Shown: in pieces, positions 44,001 to 54,480 of the stretch
Layout of the letters: each line of letters opens with the position of its first letter
Position numbering within the stretch: the first letter of the stretch is position 1
NCBI GenBank assembly: GCA_036971475.1
Contig: JBAIZL010000008.1
Coordinates: 5,683,501-5,747,500, forward strand
DNA: 64,000 nucleotides
Reading direction: 5' to 3'
From: Prosapia bicincta
Taxonomy: Eukaryota > Arthropoda > Insecta > Hemiptera > Cercopidae
Made by a program: the position numbers and the translations under genes
The notes under the pieces: generated by a model
Databases searched by the model: none
Seen by the model: only the letters and a program-made list of their open reading frames with translations
What the model was told of the DNA's origin: nothing

Positions 44001-45660
44001 GGTATGTAGGACTAGGTATTGGCAGTAAATAGTTTGGTATATAGGACTAGGTATTGGCAGTAAATAGTTTGGTATATAGGACCAGGTATTGGCTGTAAAT
44101 AGTTTGATATAGATGTCTGGGTATTGGCAGTAAATAGTTTGGTATATAGGACTAGGTATTGGCTGTAGATAGTTTGATATAGATGTCTGGGTATTGGCAG
44201 TAAATAGTTTGGTATATAGGACTAGGTATTGGCTGTAAATAGTTTGATATAGATGTCTGGGTATTGGCAGTAAATAGTTTGGTATATAGGACTAGGTATT
44301 GGCAGTAAATAGTTTGGTATATAGGACTAGGTATTGGCAGTAAATAGTTTGGTATATAGGACTAGGTATTGGCAGTAAATAGTTTGGTATATAGGACTAG
44401 GTATTGGCTTTAAATAGTTTGATATAGATGTCTGGGTATTGGCAGTAAATAGTTTGGTATATAGGACTAGGTATTGGCAATAAATAGTTTGGTATATAGG
44501 ACTAGGTATTGGCAGTAAATAGTTTGGTATATAGGACTAGGTATTGGCAGTAAATAGTTTGGTATATAGGACTAGGTATTGGCTGTAAATAGTTTGATAT
44601 AGATGTCTGGGTATTGACAGTAAATAGTTTGGTATTTAGGACTAGGTATTGGCAGTAAATAGTTTGGTATATAGGATGAGGTATTGCTAGTAAATAGTTA
44701 GGTATTGTGGTCTGGGGTATTGGTAGTAAATAGTTTGGTATAGATGTCTGGGTATTGGCAGTAAATAGTTTGGTGTAGATGTCCGGGTATTGGCAGTAAA
44801 TTTATTGGTATAGATATCTGGGTATTGGTAGTAAATAGTTTGATATAGATGTCTTCGTATTGGCAATAAGTAGTTTGGTATAGATGTCTGGGTATTGACA
44901 GTAAATATTTTGGTATATAGGACTAGGTATTGGCAGTAAATAGTTTAGTATATAGGACTAGGTATTGGCAGTAAATAGTTTGGTATATAGGACTAGGTAT
45001 TGGCAGTAAATAGTTTAGTATATAGGACTAGGTATTGGCAGTAAATAGTTAGGCATATAGGACTAGGTATTGGCAGTAAATAGTTTGGTATATAGGACTA
45101 GGTATTGGCAGTAAATAGTTTGGTATATAGGACTAGGTATTGGCAGTAAATAGTTTGGTATATAGGACTAGGTATTGGCTGTAAATAGTTTGATATAGAT
45201 GTCTGGGTATTGACAGTAAATAGTTTGGTATGTAGGACTAGGTATTGGCTGTAAATAGTTTGGTATGTAGGACTAGGTATTGGCTGTAAATAGTTTGGTA
45301 TGTAGGACTAGGTATTGGCAGTAAATAGTTTGGTATATAGGACTAGGTATTGGCAGTAAATAGTTTGGTATATAGGACTAGGTATTGGCAGTAAATAGTT
45401 TGGTATATAGGACTAGGTATTGGCTGTAAATAGTTTGATATAGATGTCTGGGTATTGACAGTAAATAATTTGGTATGTAGGACTAGGTATTGGCTGTAAA
45501 TAGTTTGGTATGTAGGACTAGGTATTGGCTGTAAATAGTTTGGTATAGATGTCTGGGTATTGGCAGTAAATAGTTAAGTATAGATGTCTATGTATTGCAG
45601 TTAATAGTTTGGTATAGATGTCTGGGTATTGGCAGTAAATTGTTTGGTATAGTGGTCTGG
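41090..45660. repeat. 35-bp minisatellite array, right block, two unit types
   Basis: The same unit as the left block, about 130 copies. Two second-half variants alternate: type A GTATAGATGTCTGGG, and type B GTATATAGGACTAGG. Type A dominates to about 42700 and type B from about 43000 to 45540. Longer modules such as B-B-B-B-A (near 44100-44620) and a block with GTGTAGATGTCCGGG recur at 42600, 42890 and 44770, showing segmental duplication of several hundred bp. Confidence 0.96.
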
Positions 45661-45993
45661 GATAATTGCAGTACAATAGTTTTGTACGGAGGTATTGCAG
45701 GCAAAATAAAGACCCGATTGTGATAAAGGCTTCATTATTTAGCTTGAAAGTCATCCTCAGGAGAACCTTCATTGAATGCTGCAGCAGTAACTTCAGATGT
45801 ATGAATGGAGCATAAGTAAAATCTGTTTACATCTAAATCTACCCGAAAACAATATAAAAAAACTTCAGTGCAGTCCTTTCAATCAAGCCTGAATATAAGA
45901 ATAAAATCAAGGAAATAACCATTTCTGCCATTCTTATAATCAGATGATGTCGAAGTCATAGACATTACGTTTAGGGAAATACCCGTATAATTA

Positions 45994-47753
45994 CAGTAGT
46001 CACTCACTATTCGCGGTTGGCAAAATTACAGGAAATCCCGCCAATACCTATCGTATTTAAAATAAAAAACAAGAAGGACAGTAGGCTATAGTTCCTGTGC
46101 TGGTTGTAGGATAGTGTGTTTTCGTCTTATTTACTTCGTACAGTACTGTAGTTATTTATTACAAAGAAATCTGATTATTCTATCAGATAGAATACTCTAA
46201 ACATCCGTTACTAGGCCTACTACTCAAAAAATAAGCGTTTCCTATGTATAACAAGTGGCATTATCGTCACTGACAAACAACGATGAGTCAATTCGGCGTC
46301 CACGTCCAACACCATATATAATATAAGTTTAGCCTAACTTCAGCTTACTTACTGCTAATTTAATAGTTTTCGATATCCAAACATCGATAATCGTATCCTG
46401 CGAATGTAACTAACTCGGATTTTGTTTCTCCCTTCAGTTACCAATCAGGTATCGCATTAGTGTGCCGAGTCTGCTAGTATAGGAAACGTCGCGTCTACTT
46501 GTGGAATTATTTAGTGAATTTGTTTTGTTTTCTCTTAAATTGTTTATCTAAGCTATGATGTCATCAAACATTGATAGGCACAAAAAAAGGGAAGAAACGC
46601 TATGCCGTTGATTATGGAAGTTGACCCTTTAGATAAATTAGAATGTGGTGAAAGCATAGCATCTCTCGCAAAGCATTTTAACGTTAACGAGTCAACAGTG
46701 CGTTAAATAAAGAAAAGTGAAGAAAAAATACAAGGAGTGTCAGAGAAGGGATTTGTCAATCGGCGAAAGTTGTCTGTGTGTCGCAATATAAACATCGATA
46801 AAATGGGAAAAACTGCGAGTGTGTTCATAGAATATCAGTCACAACAAGGATGGCTCTGAATTCAATTTTTATTCATGAAAAAGCTAGGCGTTTGTATGAA
46901 CATTTCGTTCATAACCGTGGTGTACATACCGACGGTCAATCATTTTCAGCAAATAAAGGCCGGTTTGACAAGTTCAAGAGACGGTTTTCTCTTCACAACG
47001 TGAAAATTGACGGTGAATCAGCATCAGTGGACCACGAAGCCGCCAGTTTATTTCCAATATATAAAAAATAATATTTTTATTATAGTCGATAAGTTTTTAA
47101 CGTGGATGAGACTGGACTGTTTTGGAAACGAATGCCTTCACGAACTTTCTTATCTAACGAGGAGAATTTTGCTCGGGGATTAAGGCCGCAAAGAATCGTT
47201 TGACTGTTCTACTGTGCTGTAGTGCTAGCTGATTGATATTGTCTCAATAGCATATGGAGTTAACGGTGAAGGATTTTAAGACATTAACAATGAAGAAGTC
47301 GATAATCTTTTGAAAAGTGCGAACGAAGATTTGACAGGAGGAGAGCTGGAAGAATTAATTACTAAACCTGGGCTATCTCGGATAACGAAGACGAAGAAAT
47401 CGTAAAAAATGTATCGCCGAAGTTGTCATTAAAATCTGTTGGTGAAATGTAGCCTATGTTTAGGGAAACAGTTAGTTGCATCCGTTACTGAAATTGATCC
47501 CTCTTTAGAATGGACATTAAAATTTAATCGAGAGCTGGAAGAAGCATATCGCTATGTCATATAAAGAAGTGTGTAAAAAACTAGAAAAAATCGCAACAAA
47601 ATAAATAACGTTTTTTTAAAAATGAAATAACAGTTTTTAAAACTGGTGTTTAATAATTTAGTGGATAGAGTTTAATAATAAAGAATACGTGTGACTGTGT
47701 GTATGAGCGCGCATATATGATTTAATTTTCGTGTTTTCGGATTGAAGGAAAAC

Positions 47754-47755
<2 letters not shown>
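45994..47755 (+). mobile_element. Decayed Tigger (pogo superfamily) element
   Basis: The left terminal repeat CAGTAGTCACTCACTATTCG (45994) follows a TA and resembles Tigger ends. The right end is not found; it appears to be replaced or extended by (TA)n from 47756. Inside is a broken transposase gene in plus orientation. Confidence 0.75.
46556..47610 (+). pseudogene. Tigger/jerky-like transposase
   Basis: The frame shifts repeatedly but the domain order is clear. First a CENP-B-type helix-turn-helix (CGESIASLAKHFNVNESTVR, then a stop and IKKSEE). Then the second DNA-binding half (IHEKARRLYEHF, KGRFDKFKRRFSLHNVKIDG, ASVDHEAA). Then the DDE start (FNVDETGLFWKRMPSRTF, first catalytic aspartate at about 47105), with KAAKNRLTVLLCCSAS in a shifted frame. 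The middle of the DDE domain is deleted after about 47215. A tail follows with EEVDNLLKSANEDLTGGELE and EWTLKFNRELEEAYR. Pseudogene. Confidence 0.82.
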
Positions 47756-47825
<70 letters not shown>

Positions 47826-47904
47826 TATATAACTGTCTTAGACTGTCTACTACAACACCCGGTCAGTGATGCCCGATGATGGAGATGATACTAATCTTTG
47901 AAAG

Positions 47905-47960
<56 letters not shown>
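47756..47960. repeat. Two (TA)n tracts flanking a PLE/hammerhead remnant
   Basis: TA runs at 47756-47821 and 47908-47960. Between them are 85 bp matching the 3' end of the PLE at 15.2 kb (TAGACTGTCTACTACAAC..). Confidence 0.9.
47866..47910 (+). ncRNA. Degenerate PLE hammerhead with compensatory stem II
   Basis: Core CCGATGA (U4 to C) plus T, stem II GGAGAT/ATCTTT with a 7-nt loop, GAAA at 47900-47903, then GTTA running into TA repeats. The 15.26-kb copy has GGAGAC/GTCTTT: the C-G pair there is a T-A pair here, so both strands changed while pairing was kept. The loop sequences differ freely. Confidence 0.55.
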
Positions 47961-47961
<1 letters not shown>

Positions 47962-48126
47962 TTATATATAATAACTCAGCCTATTCAAATAATAGTAGTA
48001 ATATTATTATTAAAAAATTGTATTAAATATTTAATAATCATTATGAATAAATATTAATAAATAATTATTGTATTTGAATAACCTCAATTGTTTTTGATTT
48101 GCACAAGAAAACATATTTACATATAC

Positions 48127-48160
48127 TACACACACACATACACACACACACACACACTCA
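48127..48160. repeat. (CA)n microsatellite
   Basis: Short CA run with one interruption. Confidence 0.9.
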
Positions 48161-48269
48161 ATTATGTTTTTAAGTCGATTAGTAGCTTAGCCCAATACAT
48201 ATAAATAAAAGTTGAACACACTATTATTGCAAACCCAATTCAACACATAAAGTTAAAACATTCATTACA

Positions 48270-48270
<1 letters not shown>

Positions 48271-48334
<64 letters not shown>
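48271..48334. repeat. (TA)n tract
   Basis: Uninterrupted TA run. Confidence 0.95.
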
Positions 48335-48337
<3 letters not shown>

Positions 48338-48756
48338 GTGCTAAGTTTAATTAATTTAAATCTATGTGATTGGTTGTGACAAGTAGGCCAGGGTCGCGAT
48401 GGATGCTTTAGGGGTCAAAGATTTTCAATTAGAACACACTGCCCTTTAGCATGTTTAATTCCCCCTGTAACCAACAGCTGCTTCGCGGCGCAAGTATCAC
48501 ACTTACATAACCGTTTGTGTTCGCTTGTTTATTAACCAGATGTGGACGATCAATGCAGGACTGCCCTCTAATAAAATATATTTATTTACTCTGTGTTCAA
48601 ATTATTAAGTGCAGGTACCTTCACTGTGACCAAACGTGGACTTGCGATTAAAATATTTGTTGGCGGATTTGGAATTACTCTTAGATTTTTGGACTTGATT
48701 TATTCCCAGAATAGCGCAATAGATTCTGTGAAATTCGATTGTCTCTAGGAGTAGAC
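48335..48756. other. Unassigned stretch
   Basis: Moderate GC, no recognised motif. It is adjacent to the Harbinger terminus. Confidence 0.45.
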
Positions 48757-49382
48757 AGAGGACAATTGACTGGGCGCACTGACCCCCCCCCCCCAGTTAT
48801 CCAGACAATTGGCGCCGTGTGAACTTTGTAGCCCAGTAGATCTCTCGTTTTGGGTCAGTTTGCTTTTGTTCTTCTAGCCACTCGGAAGAAATCCTGTAAA
48901 CGTATTGAATATTTCCTGTAGCAAGAAATGATAGTGTCACTTCTAATTTTACCTTAGGAGGCAGTGCTTTCCTTAATATTGTGTCTTGTTTAGATATTTT
49001 ACTTTCAACAAGCGGCAAGAGTTCGTCAAAACTCTTTGGACTCATCCTTAAGCATGTTTTATATTCCAATGGATCCTCCATTCGTTATTCGTTTATCAGT
49101 TGTTATGACGCTCCTTGACTGTATCTTTGCAAAACCCATTTCCTTGTCCACTCCCTCTTCTTATTTAACTCTTCCTCGATAACTTCGCAAGCCTCAGCGT
49201 TAAATTCTTAACAAAGATCCTCACTCATTTCTTTCAATTCATCACGAAACACAATAGATGATCAGCGCTCCGCCATTTTTGCTGCCATGACAACAGTTTC
49301 ACCGTGTGAACAAGTTCTCATTCAATTGGTCTGGCATTCACTCAACTGGCCCAAGACAACTGGCACCGACAATTGTCTCTTC
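48757..49382 (-). mobile_element. Internally deleted PIF/Harbinger element 1
   Basis: The ends share imperfect inverted repeats: AGAGGACAATTGACTGGGCG on the left against AGAGACAATTGTCGGTGCCAG read inward from the right, then CCAGACAATTGG / CCAGACCAATTG and CGTGTGAAC / its inverse. About 625 bp. A poly-C run of 13 lies at 48782-48795. It contains the N-terminal third of a transposase. Confidence 0.7.
48797..49288 (-). pseudogene. Harbinger transposase, N-terminal part, internally deleted
   Basis: From the ATG at 49288 one frame, broken by four stops, gives FRDELKEMSEDL, EEELNKKREWTRKWVLQRYS, then MEDPLEYKTCLRMSPKSFDE, LLPLVESKISKQDTILRKAL and VTLSFLATGN. This is the typical opening of HARBI1-like nucleases (R.W..RYSQGA, then ED...Y...LRMSP..FDELL, then FLATG). 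After FLATGN the DDE domain is missing and about 30 residues of other sequence (EWLEEQKQTDPKRE) close the frame. Not functional. Confidence 0.85.
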
Positions 49383-49565
49383 GATTAGCATCGTGTAGGC
49401 CCGGCGCACATGAGCTTGAAAGTAATCGGGACGCCGAGATAGTTTTCTATCCAATCTTTCTGATACCTGTAGGAGTTGCAGCGCACATGAGATAGAATGT
49501 CATTTCAAGCATTTGGTAGTTATTTACCATGTTGGGAACTGGCTGTATGTTGTTTCTCCTACGAT

Positions 49566-49807
49566 ATGGATCATAAACAAGTGCAAGTTTACAAAAAGAA
49601 AGTAGTGTTTTCGTTCTTAGTGTACAAATATATTAGTGAAGGGGAAAGTAAAAGAAGAAGATATTGGATTCACCCATTTAATAAAGAGAGATATTTAAAA
49701 GGTGCATCAAGACTGTTTTAATTGATTTAAGGGAAGATGTACAAAAATTCTTTAACCATTTTCGAATGTCTATTCGATCTTTTGATGAATTTTGTTTGGA
49801 AATCTAA
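49566..49807 (+). pseudogene. Harbinger 2 transposase, N-terminal fragment
   Basis: From the ATG at 49566: a basic stretch, then SKRRRYWIHPFNKERYLKGA. After a one-base frameshift near 49700 it continues VLIDLREDVQKFFNHFRMSI, then RSFDEFCLEI and a stop. RR.YWVHP.N..R and LR.DE..F.NYFRMS..SFDELL are the conserved start of this transposase lineage. The nuclease domain is deleted. Confidence 0.82.
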
Positions 49808-49837
49808 AATCAGATGTTTGTTTTTGCAGATTTCCTC

Positions 49838-49960
49838 CTAAGCCGATAGCTTTTTTACCCTGTCTTTATACTCTTCGCTTCGCACATCCCATATTGTACT
49901 ATGTTGTTTAATTTCCTCTATAAACAATTCTACATCCACTTCCAAATCTTCACTCTCCAT
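49838..49960 (-). pseudogene. MADF-domain (Harbinger DNA-binding partner) fragment
   Basis: The minus-strand ATG at 49960 starts MESEDLEVDVELFIEEIKQH, then STIWDVRSEEYKDRVKK, and stops at 49838. LF(I)EEI..H..IWD..S.EYKDR is the first helix and turn of the MADF/Myb-SANT-like domain. The second half of the domain is lost at the deletion junction. It lies convergent to the transposase fragment in the same element. Confidence 0.8.
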
Positions 49961-50449
49961 AGCTGAGAGTGAATAAATATATATATGATATTAAATAAAA
50001 TGATTAGTAACTATGAAAGATTATTATTTAAAACTATAAATCATCATTGATATTAATAACAAATAATCAACCTAATTAATATTAATGTTGCACGTTGATG
50101 TCAATTGGTTATTCTATCATATTTAAAGTTAAACATATAAATAATATGAAATTAGTAATTATATTATCAAAAACGTCTCTAATAAAGTGAAACAGATAGA
50201 AAGTAAGCTGCGGTGCATGTGCGCTGTCCCATTACCAACTGTGTACTTGTGGAACGCTGGCGATAGAATTGACGCCAAGACAGGAGAAACCTGCGTCAGT
50301 CTAGATACCTATTGAGATAGGCCGAGGGTATCCGATAGCTATCTGCGTCCCATGTGCGTTGCTCCATTACTCTCAATGTACTTCTGCCTATCAGCTTGAA
50401 AACTATCTCGACGTCCCGATTACTTTTAAGCTCATGTGGGGCCTTAGTA

Positions 50450-51035
50450 TTTACTTTGTGCACAGGACGGCAACGCCGCCATGTAGGAGACCCCTCATTA
50501 GGCCAGTAATAAATACGGACGTGGTTTTATTTATAATAGTAATAACGCTCTCTATTAACGCTCGTATCTAAGTTGACATTTATAAAATCGACCATTTCCT
50601 CTTTTTTCGATCTGACGCATTTACGATAACCTTCATCATTGGCAGCATTTACGCTATTGAAAAGATTACCAGACGGAAATTGAAACATTATTAAACAGTC
50701 ATCGTAAGCTTTCGAAGAAGGGGATATTCCGAAACGCGTAACCGAATTTTTAGAGAGCTTAATAAAACAGTGCGAATGGGCAACAGAAGGATATACATCA
50801 TTTGAAGAATATTGTTACTAGAGAGAGGTTTTAATAAAATCTAGTTATTGTAGTTATATTGCAAAACTGTAGTTGTTAGATGTTGAAAAATTTACTGAAT
50901 AAAAATTTTACTTAGCGAATTGAAGTTAATTCTTAAAACTGTCAGACGCACCTAAAAATGTTTTCGGTTAAAAAATTGGAATAAAATATATAACTATTTT
51001 CGTTATATTAAATTAATTGTACTGAAATATAAATT
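50450..51035. other. Unassigned stretch with a coding-like segment
   Basis: At about 50708-50820 the plus strand can be read as AFEEGDIPKRVTEFLESLIK, then QCEWATEGYTSFEEYCY and a stop. It looks protein-like in composition but I do not recognise the family. No start is visible. Confidence 0.3.
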
Positions 51036-51039
51036 AATA

Positions 51040-51660
51040 TATTCATTAACTAATGAAAAATTTGAATAATAGCAATTTAAATTATTAATACTCATAAACA
51101 AATAATAATATAAAAAAAATTATCAAGTCAATTCCTACTTAGGTCAACCAAGACAAATTTTATTTAAGTTACGTTTTATTAAATAATTACAATTAATATA
51201 AATAAAGTAGCATAACCTTTGTTAAGACAGCTCATCTACCACATAACCTATAACATAAAATCGGCTTTTTTATGAAATCATATATCACTTATTTTTAAAA
51301 AATAGGACGAAATAATTATATTGCATACCTTGCCTCTTTTGTAGGAAATGTTTTTCTCTCATATAAAATTAAAATTAATGGATTAAATTTAATTAATGAA
51401 ATAATATTTGAAAAAAAAACTATTAACATCAAATGTTTTTAAACTACAAGTTAAAAAAAATGTATTTGAACTTGAGTGGATGAATAAAAAGTATTTTATT
51501 AACGATTGAAAATGTCTGCAAGATATATAAATACATATATAAGGAAAGTGTGAACTAATAGAAGTAATTTAATCAAGTAACATAACCTATGTACTTTGCA
51601 ACACATTTTGTAACATAAAATCAGCTGTTGTGTGACATCATATGTTATCACTTAATTTAA
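51040..51660 (-). repeat. Dispersed repeat R1, copy 5 (with right-hand extension)
   Basis: Minus-strand copy with all landmarks: GTAGGAATTGACTTGATAA, GTTATGCTACTTTATTTATA, CATAAAAAAGCCGATTTTAT, AAAAGAGGCAAGGTATGCAA and CACACTTTCCTTATATATG. About 100 bp of extra AT-rich sequence lies beyond the AATTGACTT end. Confidence 0.72.
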
Positions 51661-51704
51661 GCTAAAATAGTTGGATACAGCGTGTATACACAACTACATA
51701 AATG

Positions 51705-51712
51705 TGTTAGAG
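51705..51712. other. hAT target-site duplication, left
   Basis: TGTTAGAG, identical to 54473-54480. Confidence 0.95.
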
Positions 51713-51926
51713 CAGTGGTTCCCAACCTTGCTAGCTTGGGGGCCCAGTTATATATTTTTTAAAAATTTCGAGGCCCACCTAGAATATATATATATATTCT
51801 TCTAAGTATAAATTTAAATTGTTTTAGATAGGTCATTAAATTAAAACATATTGGGTAAAAAAGAAAAAGAAACACTTTTTACTGAAGAAACTTTATTTAC
51901 AAGTACATTATCAAGGCTGTCCGAAC

Positions 51927-54001
51927 TTAATGGGATTTTTTACATTGTTTATCCTGTACTAATGTATCAATATCGGGAACGAAACTTGACAAATTCAACC
52001 TTAAGTCACTCTCCACATTTAACTTATTCCTATACTTATTTTTTAAATAAACTAAAGTAGAAAAGGCTCTCTCACATAGATAAGTTGTTGAAAATCCCAT
52101 CAGTTGTCTTAGTGCTATTTTGCGGGATAGTCTTTTCGCACATTCATCCAAAAAAGAATCAATGGGGTCGTTTTGAAACTTGATTTCAGTACCTGATCAC
52201 AAGACAACTCAATCAAAGAGTCCTCTTCACTTGAAGGCATGTTAGCCTTTTTTAAGTTATCTTCATCAAAAGGGTTTCTGATCAAATTGAACTTCATCAT
52301 CGATTTTAGGGAAGTAGCGCCTACAAAAAATATGAAAAGACTTAGTTTCTTAGTTACAGTTTCTTAATTATAGTTTCTCAGATCAAAATAAAAAGTACAG
52401 AGACACAAAGCATAATATACGAATTTGAAATAAAAATGTTGATACATTTATAGTGTGAAATTAAATTTTAAATTACCTGAGATTAGATGCCAGAGATGAG
52501 AGGTGATCTTTTATGGTTGCTGCTGTTGGTTCATCAATTTTGACTTCGTTTGTTTCAAGGAAATCGTGTAGTACAGGAAATGCATCGAAAACATTGTTTT
52601 CCACTTTTTGAGCACATCGTCGAAGTTTTACTATCATAGCTTCTATCTTGTCTTGTACAAGAAACATATGAGTATCCTTGCTCTGAAGAGTTAAATTGAG
52701 AGTGTTGAGGGCACTAAAAATATCTGCCAAATACGCCACCGCTTCAGCCAGTTTTCATCGGTCACGCATTCTAAGAAAGAACTTGCACGTTTTCCATCAT
52801 ATTCGTCCTCCATGAGGAAAATCCTGAGTTCATCACGAAGTTCAAATAATCTTGATAGCACTTTACCTCTGGATAGCCACCGATCTTCACAGTGAAGTAA
52901 AAGCTGTTTGTGTTCACTGCCCATTTCATCACATAAAATACCGAAAAGTCTCGAGTTTTTTGCCCTTGATTTGATAAAACTAACGATTTTTACTGCATCG
53001 TCAAGAGTTTTTGTCAGACTCTCACCCAAACCTTTCATTGCAAGAGCTTCTCTATGAATGCTGCAATGTGTCCATTTGACAAAGGGAGCTACTGATCTAA
53101 CTTTGGCAATCAAACCAGTATGAACTCCAGACATAGCTCTTGCTCCGTCAGTTGTCAAACCTACACACTTTGACCAATCTAATTGATTTTCTGTGATAAA
53201 ATTGTCAAGCGACTTGTAAATTTCCTCAGCAGTGGTTGTTGACGGTAAGCTATTGCAAAACAATATTTCTTCTTCAATATTTCCATTGAGTTCAAAACGA
53301 ACAAAAGCTAATAAATTTGCCTGACCAGCAACGTCTGTACTTTCATCAAGTTGCAGAGAAAAATATTCACTTTGTTTCAAAACGTTAATGACAGATTCCT
53401 TTACACTCTGTGACATTTCATCAATTCGTCTTTTGACAGTAGTATTGGATAATGGAATGTCATTGATTTTTTTGGTACTTTTCTCATCAAACAAAGCATT
53501 ACTTATTATTTTTGTTGCAGGTATAATTAGGTCTTCCCCCACTGTGTGAGCTGATCCCTTCTTTGCAATCAACAAAGATAGTTCATATGAAACTCTGGTA
53601 GTTATTTTGTTTTGTTTGGTAGATTTTTCCATAGTAGATTTAGTCATCGATAAATTTCTTTTCTTTATTTGAAAATATTGGAGAGACTTTCCTACACATT
53701 CTGGATGTTTAGTTGATAGATGCCTTTCAAGTTTTGAGACTTTCATACATTCGTTGGATAGCATTTCAAAACAAATTACACACTGAGGCAAAGGCTCTTC
53801 TTCATTACAAGAACACAAAAATCCGAATTTCAAAAAATCAGTATTATATTTTCGACTATAAGTTTTACCTTTCTTGGCCATTGGGGTACTACTCGAACTT
53901 GGCTTACTTACTGCCTCACTAGTTGTAGAAGTGGATGAGGAAGGTTCATCATTTGACACATTTCTCTTACGGCAAGATCCCGTTCGAAACCAAGCATCCA
54001 T
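51927..54001 (-). pseudogene. BED-finger hAT transposase (ZBED5-like), three frameshifts
   Basis: The ATG at 54001 opens MDAWFRTGSCRKR and a serine-rich linker, then YNTDFLKFGFLCS. A BED zinc finger follows (C74, C77, H94, H99 in CVICFEML...LERHLSTKH), then the RNase H-like domain: LQLDESTDV (D219), GLTTDGARAMSG (D285) and KWTHCSIHREALA. Near 52742 one base is lost and the frame changes to AYLADIFSALNTLN. An intron with donor CAG|GTAATT and acceptor TTTTTTGTAG spans 52321-52476, and splicing gives LR-RYFPKIDDE. Two more frameshifts lie near 52290 and 52135, around IRNPFDED..LIELSCDQVL and the C-terminal dimerisation motif FSTTYLCERAFSTLVYLKNK. Vertebrate and insect relatives include domesticated ZBED5/SCAND3-type genes. 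This copy is not functional. Confidence 0.93.
52321..52476 (-). other. Intron in hAT transposase
   Basis: 156 bp, donor GTAATT after CAG, acceptor TTTTTTGTAG. Removing it joins two coding segments in frame across an arginine codon, and the protein motif order then matches the family. AT-rich as expected. Confidence 0.75.
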
Positions 54002-54472
54002 ATTAACTTGTAAGATGCACGTATCTTACAGCAGACACAGTAAAATTCGACACGTAAATACAACCACTGCCACTAAAAATGTTACTTTCGCATAATTGTT
54101 AATCCAAATGCCAACACAACACTACTACCACAGCTGAACTGAACGTGACAAAGTGACAACCACTGCACTGAGTGCAGACTGCAGAGAACCGGTTTTGAGT
54201 GTTTTGACCGTAGTAAGGGTTGGGCGGGGGATGGGGTAGGAGAGAGGAGAGAGCGATGACCTTGCCCACACTTTTTTACAACAACACACTCTCCGCCAGG
54301 CCAAGCACGATCGGAGACAATTCCTAAATTAATATTTTATCCGCGACGACATATTTGTCAATACCGTACTTAATTTCCACGAATTTAATGTAATTTTAAG
54401 TTTCACCACGGCCCAGTAGCAAGCGGCGCGCGGCCCACAAGTGGGCCCCGGCCCACCTGTTGGGAACCACTG

Positions 54473-54480
54473 TGTTAGAG
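54473..54480. other. hAT target-site duplication, right
   Basis: TGTTAGAG, identical to 51705-51712. Confidence 0.95.

Larger units (their letters stand above)
49396..50446 (+). mobile_element. Internally deleted PIF/Harbinger element 2 with both genes' remnants
   Basis: Terminal inverted repeats of about 45 bp: GGCCCGGCGCACATGAGCTT then GAAAGTAATCGGGACG at the left, and GGCCCCACATGAGCTTAAAA then GTAATCGGGACG inverted at the right, flanked by GTAG and TTAG. Inside are the start of a transposase (plus) and the start of a MADF-domain protein (minus), facing each other across a deletion junction near 49810-49835. PIF/Harbinger elements typically carry exactly such a pair of genes. Confidence 0.85.
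51713..54472 (-). mobile_element. Full-length hAT transposon with 8-bp target duplication
   Basis: 2760 bp. The terminal inverted repeats are CAGTGGTTCCCAAC at both ends (51713-51726; inverse at 54459-54472). The target duplication TGTTAGAG lies at 51705-51712 and 54473-54480, exact on both sides. The CAGTGGTTCCCAA(C) ends and the 8-bp duplication are hallmarks of hAT elements. It carries one transposase gene in minus orientation, now frameshifted. Confidence 0.95.

Noticed and set aside
40013..45772. Long minus-strand frames rich in IYCQYPDIYTK
   Set aside because: They follow from a 35-bp unit without minus-strand stops; since 35 is not a multiple of three, all three frames give the same peptide. 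No start, composition or conservation signal supports coding.
51851..54095. Plus-strand frames across the hAT element
   Set aside because: Antisense shadows of the transposase exons or of the terminal region.
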